In this document: piece by piece, positions 33,410 through 45,467 of the stretch | How positions within the stretch are numbered: position 1 is the stretch's first letter | Layout: each line of letters starts with the position of its first letter | Source of the DNA: Stromatinia cepivora | Taxonomy: Eukaryota > Ascomycota > Leotiomycetes > Helotiales > Sclerotiniaceae | Reading direction: 5' to 3' | NCBI GenBank assembly: GCA_014898415.1 | Contig: RCTD01000001.1 | Coordinates: 186,001 to 250,000, forward strand | DNA length: 64,000 nucleotides | Program-made: the position numbers and the translations under genes | The notes under the pieces: generated by a model | What the model was told of the DNA's origin: nothing | What the model saw: the letters and a program-made list of their open reading frames with translations, nothing else | Databases searched by the model: none

Positions 33410-36400
33410 CTAAAATCCTCCATAACCTGTCGGTTGTGGCGCGAATCCATTAGTATGGCCGAACTGGGCTGGAGATGCACGTCCGGTTGGTCCAGCGGTG
33501 ATCATAAGACGATTGCCTCCGAGAATGGGGGTATTGTCCTCTTCTTGAACCTGTGACTTTTCTCTCAACTTTCTCTCCTCGTTGTCCTTCTTTAACTCAG
33601 CAATTGTAGAGCTTTGTTGAGCCAAATAGTTGATCATGAATGGCATGGTAAAATCTGTAAGGCCGTGACGCCATGAGACTTCCATGACAACATGGACAGG
33701 GATAAGGTCATAGCAAGCATAGAGCATACCGACATAACATTCTCTGCTGCCGATATCGACGAACTAGAAGAATAATTAGCAAAAGAAGGGGAATACCGGA
33801 TGATAAACTTACGTATCTAAGCAACTCCTCGACAACATCTGCCTTGCCAGAGATAGCAGCAGTCTCAATTGCATCTTTAAAAAGCTTGTCTTGCTTGGAA
33901 AGAGCGATCGACTTCTCCCAGCGCTTGTTCTTGCGGTAGATGTTGGCAGCAATTTGGCGGAAGAAGACCAAATCGTGACGCTCCAATCGTTGAGCAAGCT
34001 CGACGGCATCATAGTTATCGTAATTCTCAACAGAATCACGGAGAGTCTTGTAGTCTTCCTCCTCGATCAATAAATCATTGATGGCCGCGTTGACAATCTT
34101 CTTATTCTGAGTTTGAACGTTAAGAAGGAAAGGCTTGATGAGAGGGATGTTGTCAGACTTTTCGAACATCTTGACAACACGGTTGACGTCAATTCTTGGT
34201 GCAAGTGCCTGTAGAAGATCGGTAATGAGAGATGGTTGCTCTTGAAGATAGAAGTTTAGAGCGCGGTAGTAGATCTCCAAATTTGCTACCTTGACAATGA
34301 TATCCTTGAAGGAATGATGCTCCCATGCGTCGGCAGCTCTCTCCATCATTGCAAGAGCGGCGTTATCCCACTCATCATAATGACAGTACAAGAAAATCAG
34401 TTCTGGCCAAAGGTGGGCTTCCTCGCAGGCACGAATCATCTTTGGAATATTGATTCTACTCCAGAAAAGCTTCAGGTGCTCCATTGTGCGATCTGGATGG
34501 TACTTGGAAAGGGCAATACCTACTTCCGTGAACATACCCATATGACATTCTAAATATGATAATGTTAGTACATGGTTTCGAGACAGTAGTAGATGTTGAC
34601 ACATAAGGAAAATTCAGTCCAAAACTCGTATATTCGGTGAGAAAGGTGTTAAGGGGAAGCCTCAGAGGCTCTCTTAACGTGTCTTGGCCCTCTGTTGTGC
34701 TTGGCCAGCGCGGATTCTGATACCAAAGAATTGAACAGAGTGAAGAATTAAGTGGTGTTGATGGATTGAATGAAGGAGGATTGAGGATGCAGAAGAAATG
34801 AGCGGGGGACTTCTCATTCTCCATTGTGTTTACTAACTAGGTCGGGGGGAGGAAAGAACGGGGGATAAGGAGGAAAGAGCAAAGAAAAATTCAGGAAGCA
34901 ACGCACGTTCAAGACCTAGACCCTGCTCAAGTACTGCAATAAGTTCATCGAAGTAACCATTGCGCTCGTATTGCTTGACCAAACTTTGTAACTCTTCAGC
35001 ATCAACGATCAAATTGAGACCACAAATCTGGGCAAGACGGAATTCCTTCTTCTCAACACAAGCAGCGTTGACTTGCTTCCAGACCTTAATATTATTGGCC
35101 TTTCTTGCGCATTCGACAGCAGATTGATAATCCTCGAGGTGAACAAGAGTGGTGGCAAGTTTGGCCCAGTTTGAAATACTGGTGAAAAAAATCTTCGCAG
35201 CTTGGTGAAAGCCTTCAGCATATGCCTTGTCACCTGACTCTTCAATATCAGCGACATTAGTCCCTCTGAGAAAGTCCTCGAGTTCGCTTAATTGATCAGT
35301 ACGAGCATATGCAAAGGCAAGTCCAGTGTCGATGGCAGGCTCGCGAAGAGTCTTACGGGCCATACGAAGGTATTTGATAAGGTCTTCGTCCTTGCCAGCG
35401 TGTGTAGCAATTTCAATAACCTCGAGGTAGTTGCTTGGATCATTTGCTCGGAGATAGCTATTGATACCGTCGGAAACACGTAGACCATCCAACTGAGCTT
35501 TGGCGACTCTGCTCCATACTTCAGGAATCTCCACTTGTTCCGCAAAATCTTGTGCGCGATCGATACTGACAATATGTTCAACGAGGACATTGACAGCGTT
35601 GGTATGGTCGTTGATCTTCTTGTAAACCTCGAATGCCTCCTCGTATAAGCCAACTTCAATGCAAATTGATGCGACATCCATAGGATTATAGGCATCTAAC
35701 TTGTGAATATAATCCATGACTCGACCCTTATCAGCTTTGGTGGCGGTGAGAATGAGAAGATTTTGCAAGCTCTCATTGTCGCTGAATGGCGAAGGCTCAA
35801 GAACGATCTTCTCAAGCAATTCAATCAATTCACCTGGAAGATCAGCACTAAGGAAAGCTGCAACTGCAACAGAAACCTTTTCAGGCTCGGTTGACTCGGG
35901 AACAGCTGTAGATATGACTTGATCAATCACGGATCGGCGGTGAATATTGTTCTCAGACAAGACAAACCCCCACAATTCGTGATCAGCTCTGTCCAGGAGG
36001 TAGCGAGCTTGAGCCTTGTACATAGAATTCTCATTGGTAATGTTGACGAGTTCGAGATCATTCTGACCTTTACTAAATGCGATAATAGCTTTCAATTGGT
36101 TAGCAAAAAATCCGTTAAAGTCCCAGAAGAAAATTCAGCAAATCGAGCAAAATCGGTACTACCGATTTGTTTGTGTTGAGCAATGTGTGTTAAAATTGTC
36201 CAGTTCTAGAAGAGAGAATGAATGATAGCGGAGTGAATGATACAGGGTCCAGATCCGGTAGGTAAATTGAGCGAGCACGATTGGTAGATGCCGAGCAAAT
36301 ACGTGTCAACAATGCCCGGTTATAGATGAGAGAATGTAATGGTAGGAGGGACAATCGCAGTCATCTTGGAAAGTACTTTCCAGTCGTCGAGCAAATGCTT

Positions 36401-39400
36401 AGTGTACAGCAATCGTTCCCATTCCAGAAGAGAGAATGTACGAGGTGAAAATGATGCCCGAGAAAGGATGACGGTTGTAGCAAACATTGACCACATTGAT
36501 TCAAGCAAAGCTAATGATGATGATCGGTATTATCGATTTGAGCATATTTCGCAAAGGCGTGATAACAATGTCTTGTTCCAAGAAATGACGTGTTTGAGGC
36601 TTGTTAGGAAATCGCCTCAGGCGATTGTCCAACTGAAGGAAGGACATCCCCCATCACCAACAATGTCGATGGAGGCAAAGCAGCAACGTTGTCCAAATGC
36701 TTCCCTGTCTTTAGACGTATGACAAGTTTATGGTTTGACCGGGAGGAAAAGTCACAGATATCACAAGAATGCATCATCGGCAAGGTCGATTCAACCACTC
36801 TTTGATGCTTTCTCCTCGAGAGTTGTATGGTCAGCTTTGCCGGAGTCGAGAATAAATGATCACATGGCTGACAATGGTATTTTCGAGAGGCGATGTTTGC
36901 AGCGGCTAATACCTGGACTCTGGGGTTTTTGGCAACTTTATGAATCCCCACCACATTTTCCAGATACTTTTGGGAAGTTAGGCGCTTTCGTAGACGAGAT
37001 GCGTCGGCGCAGGACATGTTGTAGATTTTGCATTCGAAAGGACCTCCATATCTTGCCTTGTTTTCGACTTGCAATCGATTCGAACAGAAAAGAGCTTAAA
37101 AGTACTTTCGGAACAGAGCTTGCTCTCAATAATCAAACTTCTAATTGTCTCAACCAAGCCAGATAATTGTGAAGCCTGCAATAGACAAGTTGGAACGCCA
37201 GTATCACTTCTGGTCGAAAACGCCACTGGCAATTTGGAGGCCTTCTCACAAGTGCTTTTTGGTCTTAAGGTGCTTATCGTCGCCTTAAGGAAGAGTACCT
37301 TTGCACAGATCAGTAATTGTTCCAAATGAGATTGTAGATTCTCGCGACTCACCAATGGTTGGAACAAAAGAGGCTTGAGGATGACTTGTACGGCGTCGGA
37401 CACGATGAGAATCACCAGATTACTAGTAGCGACCAGTAGGTACGGTTATCCAAATCAATGATGAACTTTAGAGTGGTGTTGAAACATCAGGTACTTGGAA
37501 AGTACTTTTGAAGTTAGCAATTTTTCAATCGACGTTGACGTTGGCGGGGACTTACAATTCAATCGTTTTTGAGGAAACCGCAGGCAGCGATCTATGCTCT
37601 TCTACACAAGTAATTCAAATACTCTCAGAATCGACGACGTCGATAATATTGCTTTTCAGACGAAGCTGGAACGGTAAAACGTATGTAGAGGATGTCGATG
37701 GTATGAATATGAGAGGATGTAGGGGAAGAAGAAGAAGTGAGAATTCTTCGTGTTGATGCTTGTCAATTGAAGCGTCGTGAGGAAGGCCCGCCCAAAAGGG
37801 AAGGGGTGGTCATTGTTATTGGCGCGTCCAGGTATCAAAGGAAGATCCAGTCGAAAAGGAAGGAGTGATTAGTGTTGAAGAAATGACCAAATGTTAGAGT
37901 AAGGTACTGCCTTCCCAAATCTAGATCCAGTATATGAGGAAATTGTGGAAGTCCAGTCGGAAGAATGAAAAGAAAAAACAAAAGAAAACAAACAAACATA
38001 CCAAGCGACGGATCTCGCGGGGCCGCGTAGGAGCCCAAAACCTTGCAATCGTACATATCATTGGTCCTGAGAAATTGCTCTGGGTTATTGTTACTAGAGG
38101 TCATCGTTAGCTACAATGTTCCAAGCACCGTGAAGCGATGTACATACCTGTCAATAAAGATTTTTCCGAGTGCGTTATGTAAAGCTTGTTGCTGATTGCC
38201 TGCAGCCAAGGTGGCCTCGAGGAATGGCAACAGAAGCTTAAGACGGTTCCGGGATTCAACCTCCTGAACAAGCTCATCGATAGGGATGGAAGCATGATTA
38301 ACGGAATTCAAGAGATTCTTAATGATTTGCTCATCACAGTCAACATCGAGTAATCCACCGATGACAGCAGGAGTTCGTGCAGGATTGACTCGTTGAACAT
38401 AGACCTCGATAGATTGGAACTGTTGGTTCTGATAGAGGTAAAGTACCAACTCGTGAATGAAGTTGAATCGATCACAGACGATGATCAGTGGTAATTGCTC
38501 CGTCAATTTGGCCTCCTTCAGGAAGTTTTTGACTTTGAGCGGATCATACGAATTACTAGAGTATCATTAGCTACATATACAATGCGACAATAGGGCAATA
38601 GGGCGACGAACCTGTCACGGCATATGCGTTCAACCTCCTGGTACTGCTGCATCTTCACGGCAGCTTCAATATATTTGAAATTTACGTCTGGGTCCTCACT
38701 CAAATTGACAATGCTACCAAGATAGTGGTATAGACCTTCGGCAGTCTTGTACTTCTCGAAAAGATCGATCAATCTAACAGGACCGAGTAAATCCGAGTAT
38801 TTGACGGCAATTTGAACAACAGCCGCAAGGTTTTGACGAATGTTTACTTTAAGCATAGCGTCAAGACAATCTAATGACTGCTCAAGGGACAAGCGACCAA
38901 AGTAACCGGTGAGCCACTCTTGACTGAAAGTTGGGGATGCAACAATATTGACAATGACACGTTTGATAGCCTCAGGGTCTTCATAGTGTTCCAAAGCTCG
39001 TTGAGCAAGGCCAGCTTGTTCACATAACTGCGCGACTCTAGGCTTGTCGTAGTGAGAGAACATTTCATTGCCAAGAATGGCATCAGCGACTTGAGGGGCA
39101 TTCATGAGATTCATTTCAAGGAGGCGAGTTTGCAAGTGTCCTTGCTCAGGCTTGTTTTCCTTTAATGCATCAAGCAAGAATCCGGTGGCGGGTTGAACCA
39201 TTCCTTGAGACTGAAATACGTCTACAACGCGCTCAATGTCAACAAGAGAACCACCTTCGGTATTTGCCAACTGAGTAGCAAATTCAGCTCCTTTTTCAGG
39301 GTTGATGGAGATAATATTACGGAGTAATTGGACATAGTCTGGTTGGTAACCTGCTTGTTGCGCGTAAGGTAAGATCTTCTCGAATTGACCACTCTCTGCG

Positions 39401-41144
39401 AAAGCAGCAACAACTTTGTGGGGAACATTTGCCTTAAGATAGATAGCAAGTGCAAGCTGTGTATCTTGTTGGCGGACAATATCACCCAATTCTTCAGAAC
39501 AGTCGAGCTTGTTTTCCTTCATCCACTTTTCAAGAAGATGCTTTCGATTCTGGGCCAAGACAGGTCGCACAAGCTCCAACGTCTCATGTTTATTCAACGA
39601 TCCCTTGTCAAGCAGCATACCAAAGTATTGCAAGATAACAGATAATTGACCCGGCACAGCCGGTAAGCTCTTGAGACGTTCGATGGTTTGTGGAGTTCGC
39701 AAGAAGCCGCGGGGAGAGTTTGCCGCAATCTTCGAAGCTTCAGAGTAGTTTCCGGCAGCCAAAAGTTGCTCGAATTGGTTGGCATAGAGGTTATCTGCAC
39801 CAGGTAGACCGGCTCTTGAAGCAAGCTTGACTGCTAAGCCAGAATTTGCAGGATTTTGGAGCAAGTATGGAATAATTGTTGTTTCATCAACAGATACCGA
39901 CAGTACTTGTCCTCTTCGATTAACACCAACAAGCCCCGCGGATTCCGAGTCGCCAGCTGTAATGAAAATCGTCTCGCTCGAGATACGGTTCATGAAAATA
40001 CATGTACCAGTCTCAAGATCGTAGAGGTGGATAAAGCCGTATTTGGTAACCAAATAAATAATGCTGTATTTTTGTGAAACTTGCATGGCAACCGGGAAAT
40101 CGTTTACGGCTTCAGCAGGAAAATATACATCGACTGCTTTCTTTGAAAACGTTGGGTTTGAAGTTTGATGGTCGACCTCGACTATGTGTAGCTTTGCGCC
40201 AGTAGCGGTTCGAACCGAAAATGTGAACACTTTCGTGTCGGCTGGCGCAGATTCTAATCGTAGTGTACCAAATGCCGCGGCATGGCCCTCGATAGCCTGA
40301 CTGATTCCTCTGTCTTTCGAATAAAGTTGCATCGCTCCGACCACTCGTCCTTGTTGTTGTGTAATGCCCACGACTACCATCCACTTTCCATCACCGCTAA
40401 CACGATAGTTGATGATTTGACATCCCTAGCGAAACATCAATATCATTTCTTCCTTCAGTAATAACAGAACTTACAGAAAGGTTTGGATTTCTCTTGAAGA
40501 CCTCCACCGGAGCTGCTTGATTTGGGTCAAAAACATCCCAGTGGTAAACTGTTGTGTCGGTAACCAATCCCAAGCTTGTCTCACTGAACCATTTCCAGAA
40601 GACAACATCTTCATTCATGGTAGCAGACTTCAACTTCGCCTTGGCACCCAAGTCAAATATTTGTAAGGTCCTTGATTGTGCCTTTAATGCGATGACCTGC
40701 TTCGACCAGTGCATAATGGCACTATCCGCCTTAATAGGTCTTCGAGTGACAGCATTGTTTTGCTTTAAATCGACGATGACGACTTCTGGTTGTGCGGCTT
40801 CGTTCTTCTTTTCTCGTACGCAGATGTATGAATCTGACTCCAGTGTCTGTTCAAATAATCAGTACATGCCCAAAGCTGAATTAGATTAACTTACACATGA
40901 ATTAAAACCTATCGATTGCGCCTATAAAATTAACAATTAGCAAGTCAAATTGAGATGATATACCAAAACTGAAAATGTGATGGCAGAGCTGGTAAAAACA
41001 GCTGTGTTTGTGGCTGGCACATACCTCAACTCCGACACTTGTTAACTAAATTAAAGTCAGTAAACACAGGTCAACAATTCATCACATGTAGACCTCATAT
41101 CATACCTGGAGAAGCTCCGTAAACTTGATTGGGAGTGGACCCAT
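33410..41144 (-). CDS. chc1: Clathrin heavy chain
   Basis: Triskelion leg protein of clathrin coats at the plasma membrane and trans-Golgi. Ten exons: 41106-41144, 41025-41045, 40895-40921, 40475-40846, 38612-40425, 38148-38555, 38002-38093, 34907-36088, 33813-34549 and 33410-33763. They total 5046 nt, 1681 aa, against 1675 in human and 1653 in yeast. The start [13 protein letters not shown] matches the family N-terminus. The beta-propeller occupies roughly the first 360 residues ([24 protein letters not shown]), then clathrin leg repeats ([41 protein letters not shown]) and a Gly/Pro/Gln tail ending QPTGYGGF. The first three exons are 39, 21 and 27 nt. Intron 7 (1913 bp) is extraordinarily long and intron 8 is 357 bp. 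At the intron 8 join the model reads GLEQCHMGMF where homologues usually have GLERAHMGMF, so that donor (GTGCGT) is the least certain. Confidence 0.95.
36150..36545. repeat. Degenerate tandem repeats with palindromes inside the clathrin intron
   Basis: Words AGAGAGAATG or GAGAGAATG end at 36220, 36336 and 36438. Each unit also holds a hyphenated or perfect palindrome followed by GAGCA: AAATCGGTA-C-TACCGATTT (36150-36168), GGAAAGTACTTTCC (36368-36381), and a weaker GATCGGTATTATCGATTT (about 36521-36538). The period is roughly 100-116 bp. Confidence 0.7.
36604..37340 (-). pseudogene. Decayed C2H2 zinc-finger array nested in the clathrin intron
   Basis: On the same strand as clathrin, an open frame at 36604-37074 contains three finger-like units: [20 protein letters not shown] followed by [29 protein letters not shown] followed by SRRKHQ, and [20 protein letters not shown] followed by KTGKHLDNV. 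In each, the first expected histidine is replaced (R, Q, R); in the first a cysteine and the second histidine are also lost (Y, Y). Further upstream, [10 protein letters not shown] and, in another frame, [10 protein letters not shown] (about 37240-37300) form a fourth finger split by a frameshift. I see no intact start-to-stop gene. It is a fossil of a U1-type/long-spacer C2H2 protein or of an element carrying one. Confidence 0.6.
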
Positions 41145-41959
41145 CTTTAATGATTCTCTGAATCTATGCGATCAAAGAAAAATGACCTCTTTTAATTGTT
41201 GACCCAATGTAGTGGGTAAGCTATCTGCGCAGAGGCGCTGTTCACCCAGAAAAGTGCTCAATTAATAACAAACGCAGATTGGGAAGTACAAGTACTGTGG
41301 GAAATTATTAGAGAATTTGAAAAGTACCCAGATGTGAGGGGTGCTGCGGAATATGAGATTTGAAATGTGGAGAGTGTATGTGGTTGTATGCTTCTAAACT
41401 GGCCTTGTCACTTGCGACGGCGACAATTGTAAACCGCTGGATCAACGAAGCTAGGAACGCGCTAGTCTATTTTAGTCAATCGGGCCAGCCGCGTCACATG
41501 ATTAAGTACATAAGGGGCACGACCCCTTTCTCACCAAGCGCTGAGGTTTGACATTCGCATCAATTGCAACAACTCGTTTTGAGAATGATGAAGATATCAA
41601 TCTTTCCAAATGTTTTCAAAGATATAACATTTTGCTTTTGGGATGCAATTCGGGTTCCCGCTCGTGTCCCACAAGGCTCGGCTTCTAGTGGTGAAACTGC
41701 GGGTAGACCAACGACCGAGCCGCTGGAGTAAATAATAGCATGCTTGTCATTTCACGGTTTGATAACTTGCTTGATGAATTGGCAACCACTTCGTACCAGA
41801 TTTTTATTTGAAATGCTGATTTTACTTGGATACTGTATTATAGTAAAGATCAATGTCTTTCTTGTTCTTTCCTCCATCAAACAGTGGGGTGATGGCAAGC
41901 TTCATATTAACTACTGCGAAGCTCTTATACATACATAGCTTTACTTCACTATTCTCTTC

Positions 41960-42740
41960 ATTTCTTGTATTTGCTCTATCCTACCCATCCAAACAGACAG
42001 GTTTGCCAATCCATTACTTCTTAGCCTAGGCGCTAGTGCGAGCCATTTGCATTTCCCACCAGTACCAACAACCCACCAACGCGGCTCCTGGGCCGGTAGC
42101 CAAGTTGGCAAGAAGTAAAAACACAACAGCTTTTCCCACATCAGCAGTTTGTTCTGCCCACACGCCTGATATCCTAGATTGCATTGAGCACCAAGCATGA
42201 GATGCAATGTACAAACTCCAGAATTTGACTAAAAGGTAGTTTCGGAGCTCGGAAGTAGTACACTGAGCTGATGTATACAGCTGGGTCGCTAGATAATAAA
42301 ACACTGAGGAGGACAATGTTGTGGAGCGCAGCGCCCAGAACAAATGTAGTGAGGTAGATTCTCCTGAGATGTGGGAGATCCTTCAATTCGTCGGTTGCGT
42401 TGGGTGTCCCAATTGTAAAGGAATGATTTTCTTGTAGATAATTTCGCCAATGAAAGTCAGGAGTGGTGCAATCATAGGCGACGCCCACCATGCTGCTTAC
42501 AAGGTTTGCGCAGTAGCCTGATTTTTCCATGGTACGAACCTTAAAAGTGTCGGGATGGCATATCCCATTATGACGGAGGGCAGAACCAATTTGACGTATT
42601 GAGCTGGCACTAGACGTGATAAGGTCACCAGTGTGGCTTAGCATTGGAAAACATATTGTATGCCCTTTGGAATGTGGTTATGATAACATCAAAACCAAAC
42701 CACTGAGATAGTGCGAATCATACGGTTGGTTTGAGGTAAA
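41960..42740 (-). pseudogene. Broken multi-pass membrane protein gene, unrecognised
   Basis: Two overlapping minus-strand frames look like consecutive parts of one protein. The first (to about 42290) reads LKDLPHLRRIYLTTFVLGAA then LHNIVLLSVLLSS. The second (42026-42343 frame) reads LRNYLLVKFWSLYIASHAW then KAVVFLLLANLATGPGAAL and ends WYWWEMQ-like. The helix spacing and the GPGAALVGCWYWWE end resemble a fungal family of polytopic membrane proteins that I cannot name with certainty. The frame change between them shows no credible intron, and upstream pieces (SQWFGFDVIITTFQRAYNM near 42700) lie in a third frame with a TGA following. Best read as a pseudogene. Confidence 0.4.
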
Positions 42741-45173
42741 AATCAGCTCTCGAAGATGCGAACTTTGTCGTTTTGCAAAAGCAAAGTAGATTAATGCACC
42801 TCTATAAACTTAAACCTTTCAAACCATATTTTGGACCGTACCGCCACGTGGAGACGGAGCAATGTTACCCATATATTTCTCCGATGCTTGGAAGATAACG
42901 GATCACGCCGCGTAGCATACTCACCATTTTGATTGAGAGCAAACCATGATACGCCATGGATGTGCTTGCAAAATTTCACAAATGGGGAACTCCCTGCACC
43001 AGCTCATGGCTGCTGCGTTCTTCAAAGAAAACAGCAGGCGGTGGGTATATAAGCGGAGATGGTACACGAAGCACAGTATAAATCCACACAGCCAGCCGCT
43101 GTTGAACGGACCACCAACCATTAGTAGCTCTTCATAAAAGAAAGTTGAAGATATACTTTCAAGGGCCAGTACCCCGCACTCTCCAATTCCAAATTATCTG
43201 AAACGGCTTTTGATCGGGTGAGGAAAAGAGAAAGAGTGATAGACGTTGGCAATGTCTAGATCTAGAAAAAAACAAGGAGGTGGTAGAATGACCATAACTT
43301 CCATGAATATCATTACACGAGATAGTTGTTATGCCCCAGCCTTCCTATATAATTGGAACAAGTCTCCCGAAGCTGAAAGCCTTTAATGGTTTTTTTCTCG
43401 GCTCTTTGATCTCACAGTGGTCTGTCTACTAAATAAGATATCAAAATTTCACCCTTGACAAAAAGGGACATCAAAATTTCCTAGTATGAAAATAATAGTT
43501 AAATGACATTGTGAAGGACCAAGACTTTCGCGGTTTGTTGATCTCTTCCCATTAGATATGGTGGCCGTCTACCTCCCGGCAATAAGTGAGTAAGTTCGTT
43601 GTGTAGAATGATAAGGTTTGCACAGATCAACTTTACGTACCTTTTTTGATATTCATTTTGCATTTGAAACTAGGAGATTCTGTGAAGGGAACGCAAATGT
43701 GGGGCCCCAGTATTGTGCTTTCAAGAGCTAGACATTAAAAAAGGGATCCAAACGCCCTCAAACACTGGAGGTTGTACTGTACCGGCATTCCATCAGCAAC
43801 CTAATTCTTGAATCATACGCCATCAAAATGCTACCTTTGCCGTGCCTGGCCATCCATCGCGCCATTATACTTTAGAGCAGATGGCTTTTCCTACCGTTAT
43901 TGTCAACTTTGTATTCTTCGGTTCATCAACCATCACATTAGCATTAATGTACTTCGTTCCAATAACTCCTGGACTATTCGGTTTAGACGACTGAATCATA
44001 GTGCTAAAATAGATATATTGAAAATCCTTCTGATACTCTAGCATGTTTACTAACATGATAGAGATTACATTCGTATTGAACATCATTATCTCCATATGGA
44101 CGATATCCGCGATTAATAGTCTGTCTGAGTGTATATAATCCTACTATTATTGCCGCCAAAATGGTATCTGCCGTCCTTCAAAGTTAATATAAAGTAAAAA
44201 GTGACCTTAACACCCAGATAACCAATGAGTGTAGATAGTATTCCACCATCTTCCAACCCTTCACATCGACAGGTAAGATCTTAAGTTACATTACCAATCG
44301 AAACGGACATTTGGCATCCAACCCAACCCAACCTACAAAAAAAAGAAAAATCCTCTACACAATCCTAGCCCTAGCAAAATCATAAAGACGTCTCATCACT
44401 AACATCATACACATTATCGATTCTCGTCACGACAGCTGAACCAGAGAAACTGAGACTGTTTTCCGATATTAAGATATATATTGCTGTATAGATTTAGAGA
44501 ATCGCATAAATATACAAATAACAAAGTATTAATTCCATTGAAATCCTTTCATAAATTATAAAATTAAAAAAAAAATTTCTATCATTAATCGAAGTAACAA
44601 CATAAAGCTTTTCATGTAAATAATTAAAAATAATCTAAAAATCCGCACTAAAAGATTACAATCCAGTTCTGATCCGGTTCTTTAAGTCTAGTATAATAAT
44701 AGACTGCTAGAGCCTAGTCCGCCATTTTAATGGATTTAAGCTTGTCTATTTAGCTCAAAACAGCTAGTGCTTCCTGTTGTCCGGACTATTGTATACTGTA
44801 ATAAACAATATGATAATAACAATACTATTCTCGTCCTAATCCAAGCTACTGTTTTTCCGCCATGAACATCGATATCATCGCCGATTGGTCCAGCGCCATA
44901 CTCCCAGCATTCATACTACATCACCAAGCTACACAACGCAACACAACACAACCCAACCCAACCCAAAATTAAGTACCAAAATCTCCAAGATCAATCTCTT
45001 CATTCTATTGACCATGTTAATTAAAATAAGTAAGTAGTAGAGTTAATTTCTATCCCCTCCATCTATATATCTATCCCATTAATACATGTCATACATATTC
45101 ATCCATGTACCCATCTATCTCGTAGCCATTCACCATCTCATCTCTCAACCATGAAGCCATCAAGGCATAGGCA

Positions 45174-45212
45174 TCACCCCTCACCCCTCACCCCTCACCC
45201 CTCACCCCTCAT
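45174..45212. repeat. TCACCCC tandem repeat, ~5 copies
   Basis: Five head-to-tail copies of the 7-mer TCACCCC, in the 3' flank of the MFS gene. Confidence 0.9.
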
Positions 45213-45467
45213 CTTTCATCTCCCGGCTCCTGTCTCATACAAGCAGCCAAGTGATCCACTCATCCATTAAATCTTTCAAGTAAGAGCCATAGCCAGAGCA
45301 AGTCTTTCTTTCCTTCATAAAGGGTTTCGAACGCAAAAAGGGGTATATAATACAAATGTAAAACGCAATAAAAATGCAGCACATAAACATCATCATGCGA
45401 ACCTCAAACGATCCAAATGCAAGCCACAAATTTCAACTCCAGATTGAAATCTTCCTCGAACTCCAAA

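Larger units (their letters stand above)
36089..38001 (-). other. 1913-bp intron 7 of clathrin heavy chain
   Basis: The donor is CTTG/GTATGT and the acceptor ATTGAAAG/CT, with a TTGCTAACC branch point just upstream. Splicing restores [14 protein letters not shown], conserved in clathrin. Every other intron of this gene except one (357 bp) is 48-103 bp. The intron carries degenerate tandem repeats, palindromes and a decayed zinc-finger coding stretch. Confidence 0.9.
41145..45467. other. Gene-poor 4.3 kb between clathrin and the MFS transporter
   Basis: It contains the clathrin promoter at the left and, on the minus strand, one broken membrane-protein gene (41960-42740). The rest, especially 43.1-45.2 kb, is AT-rich with no supported gene. 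Short CAACC/CCAAC repeats lie at 44930-44966 and a TCACCCC tract at 45174-45212. Confidence 0.5.
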
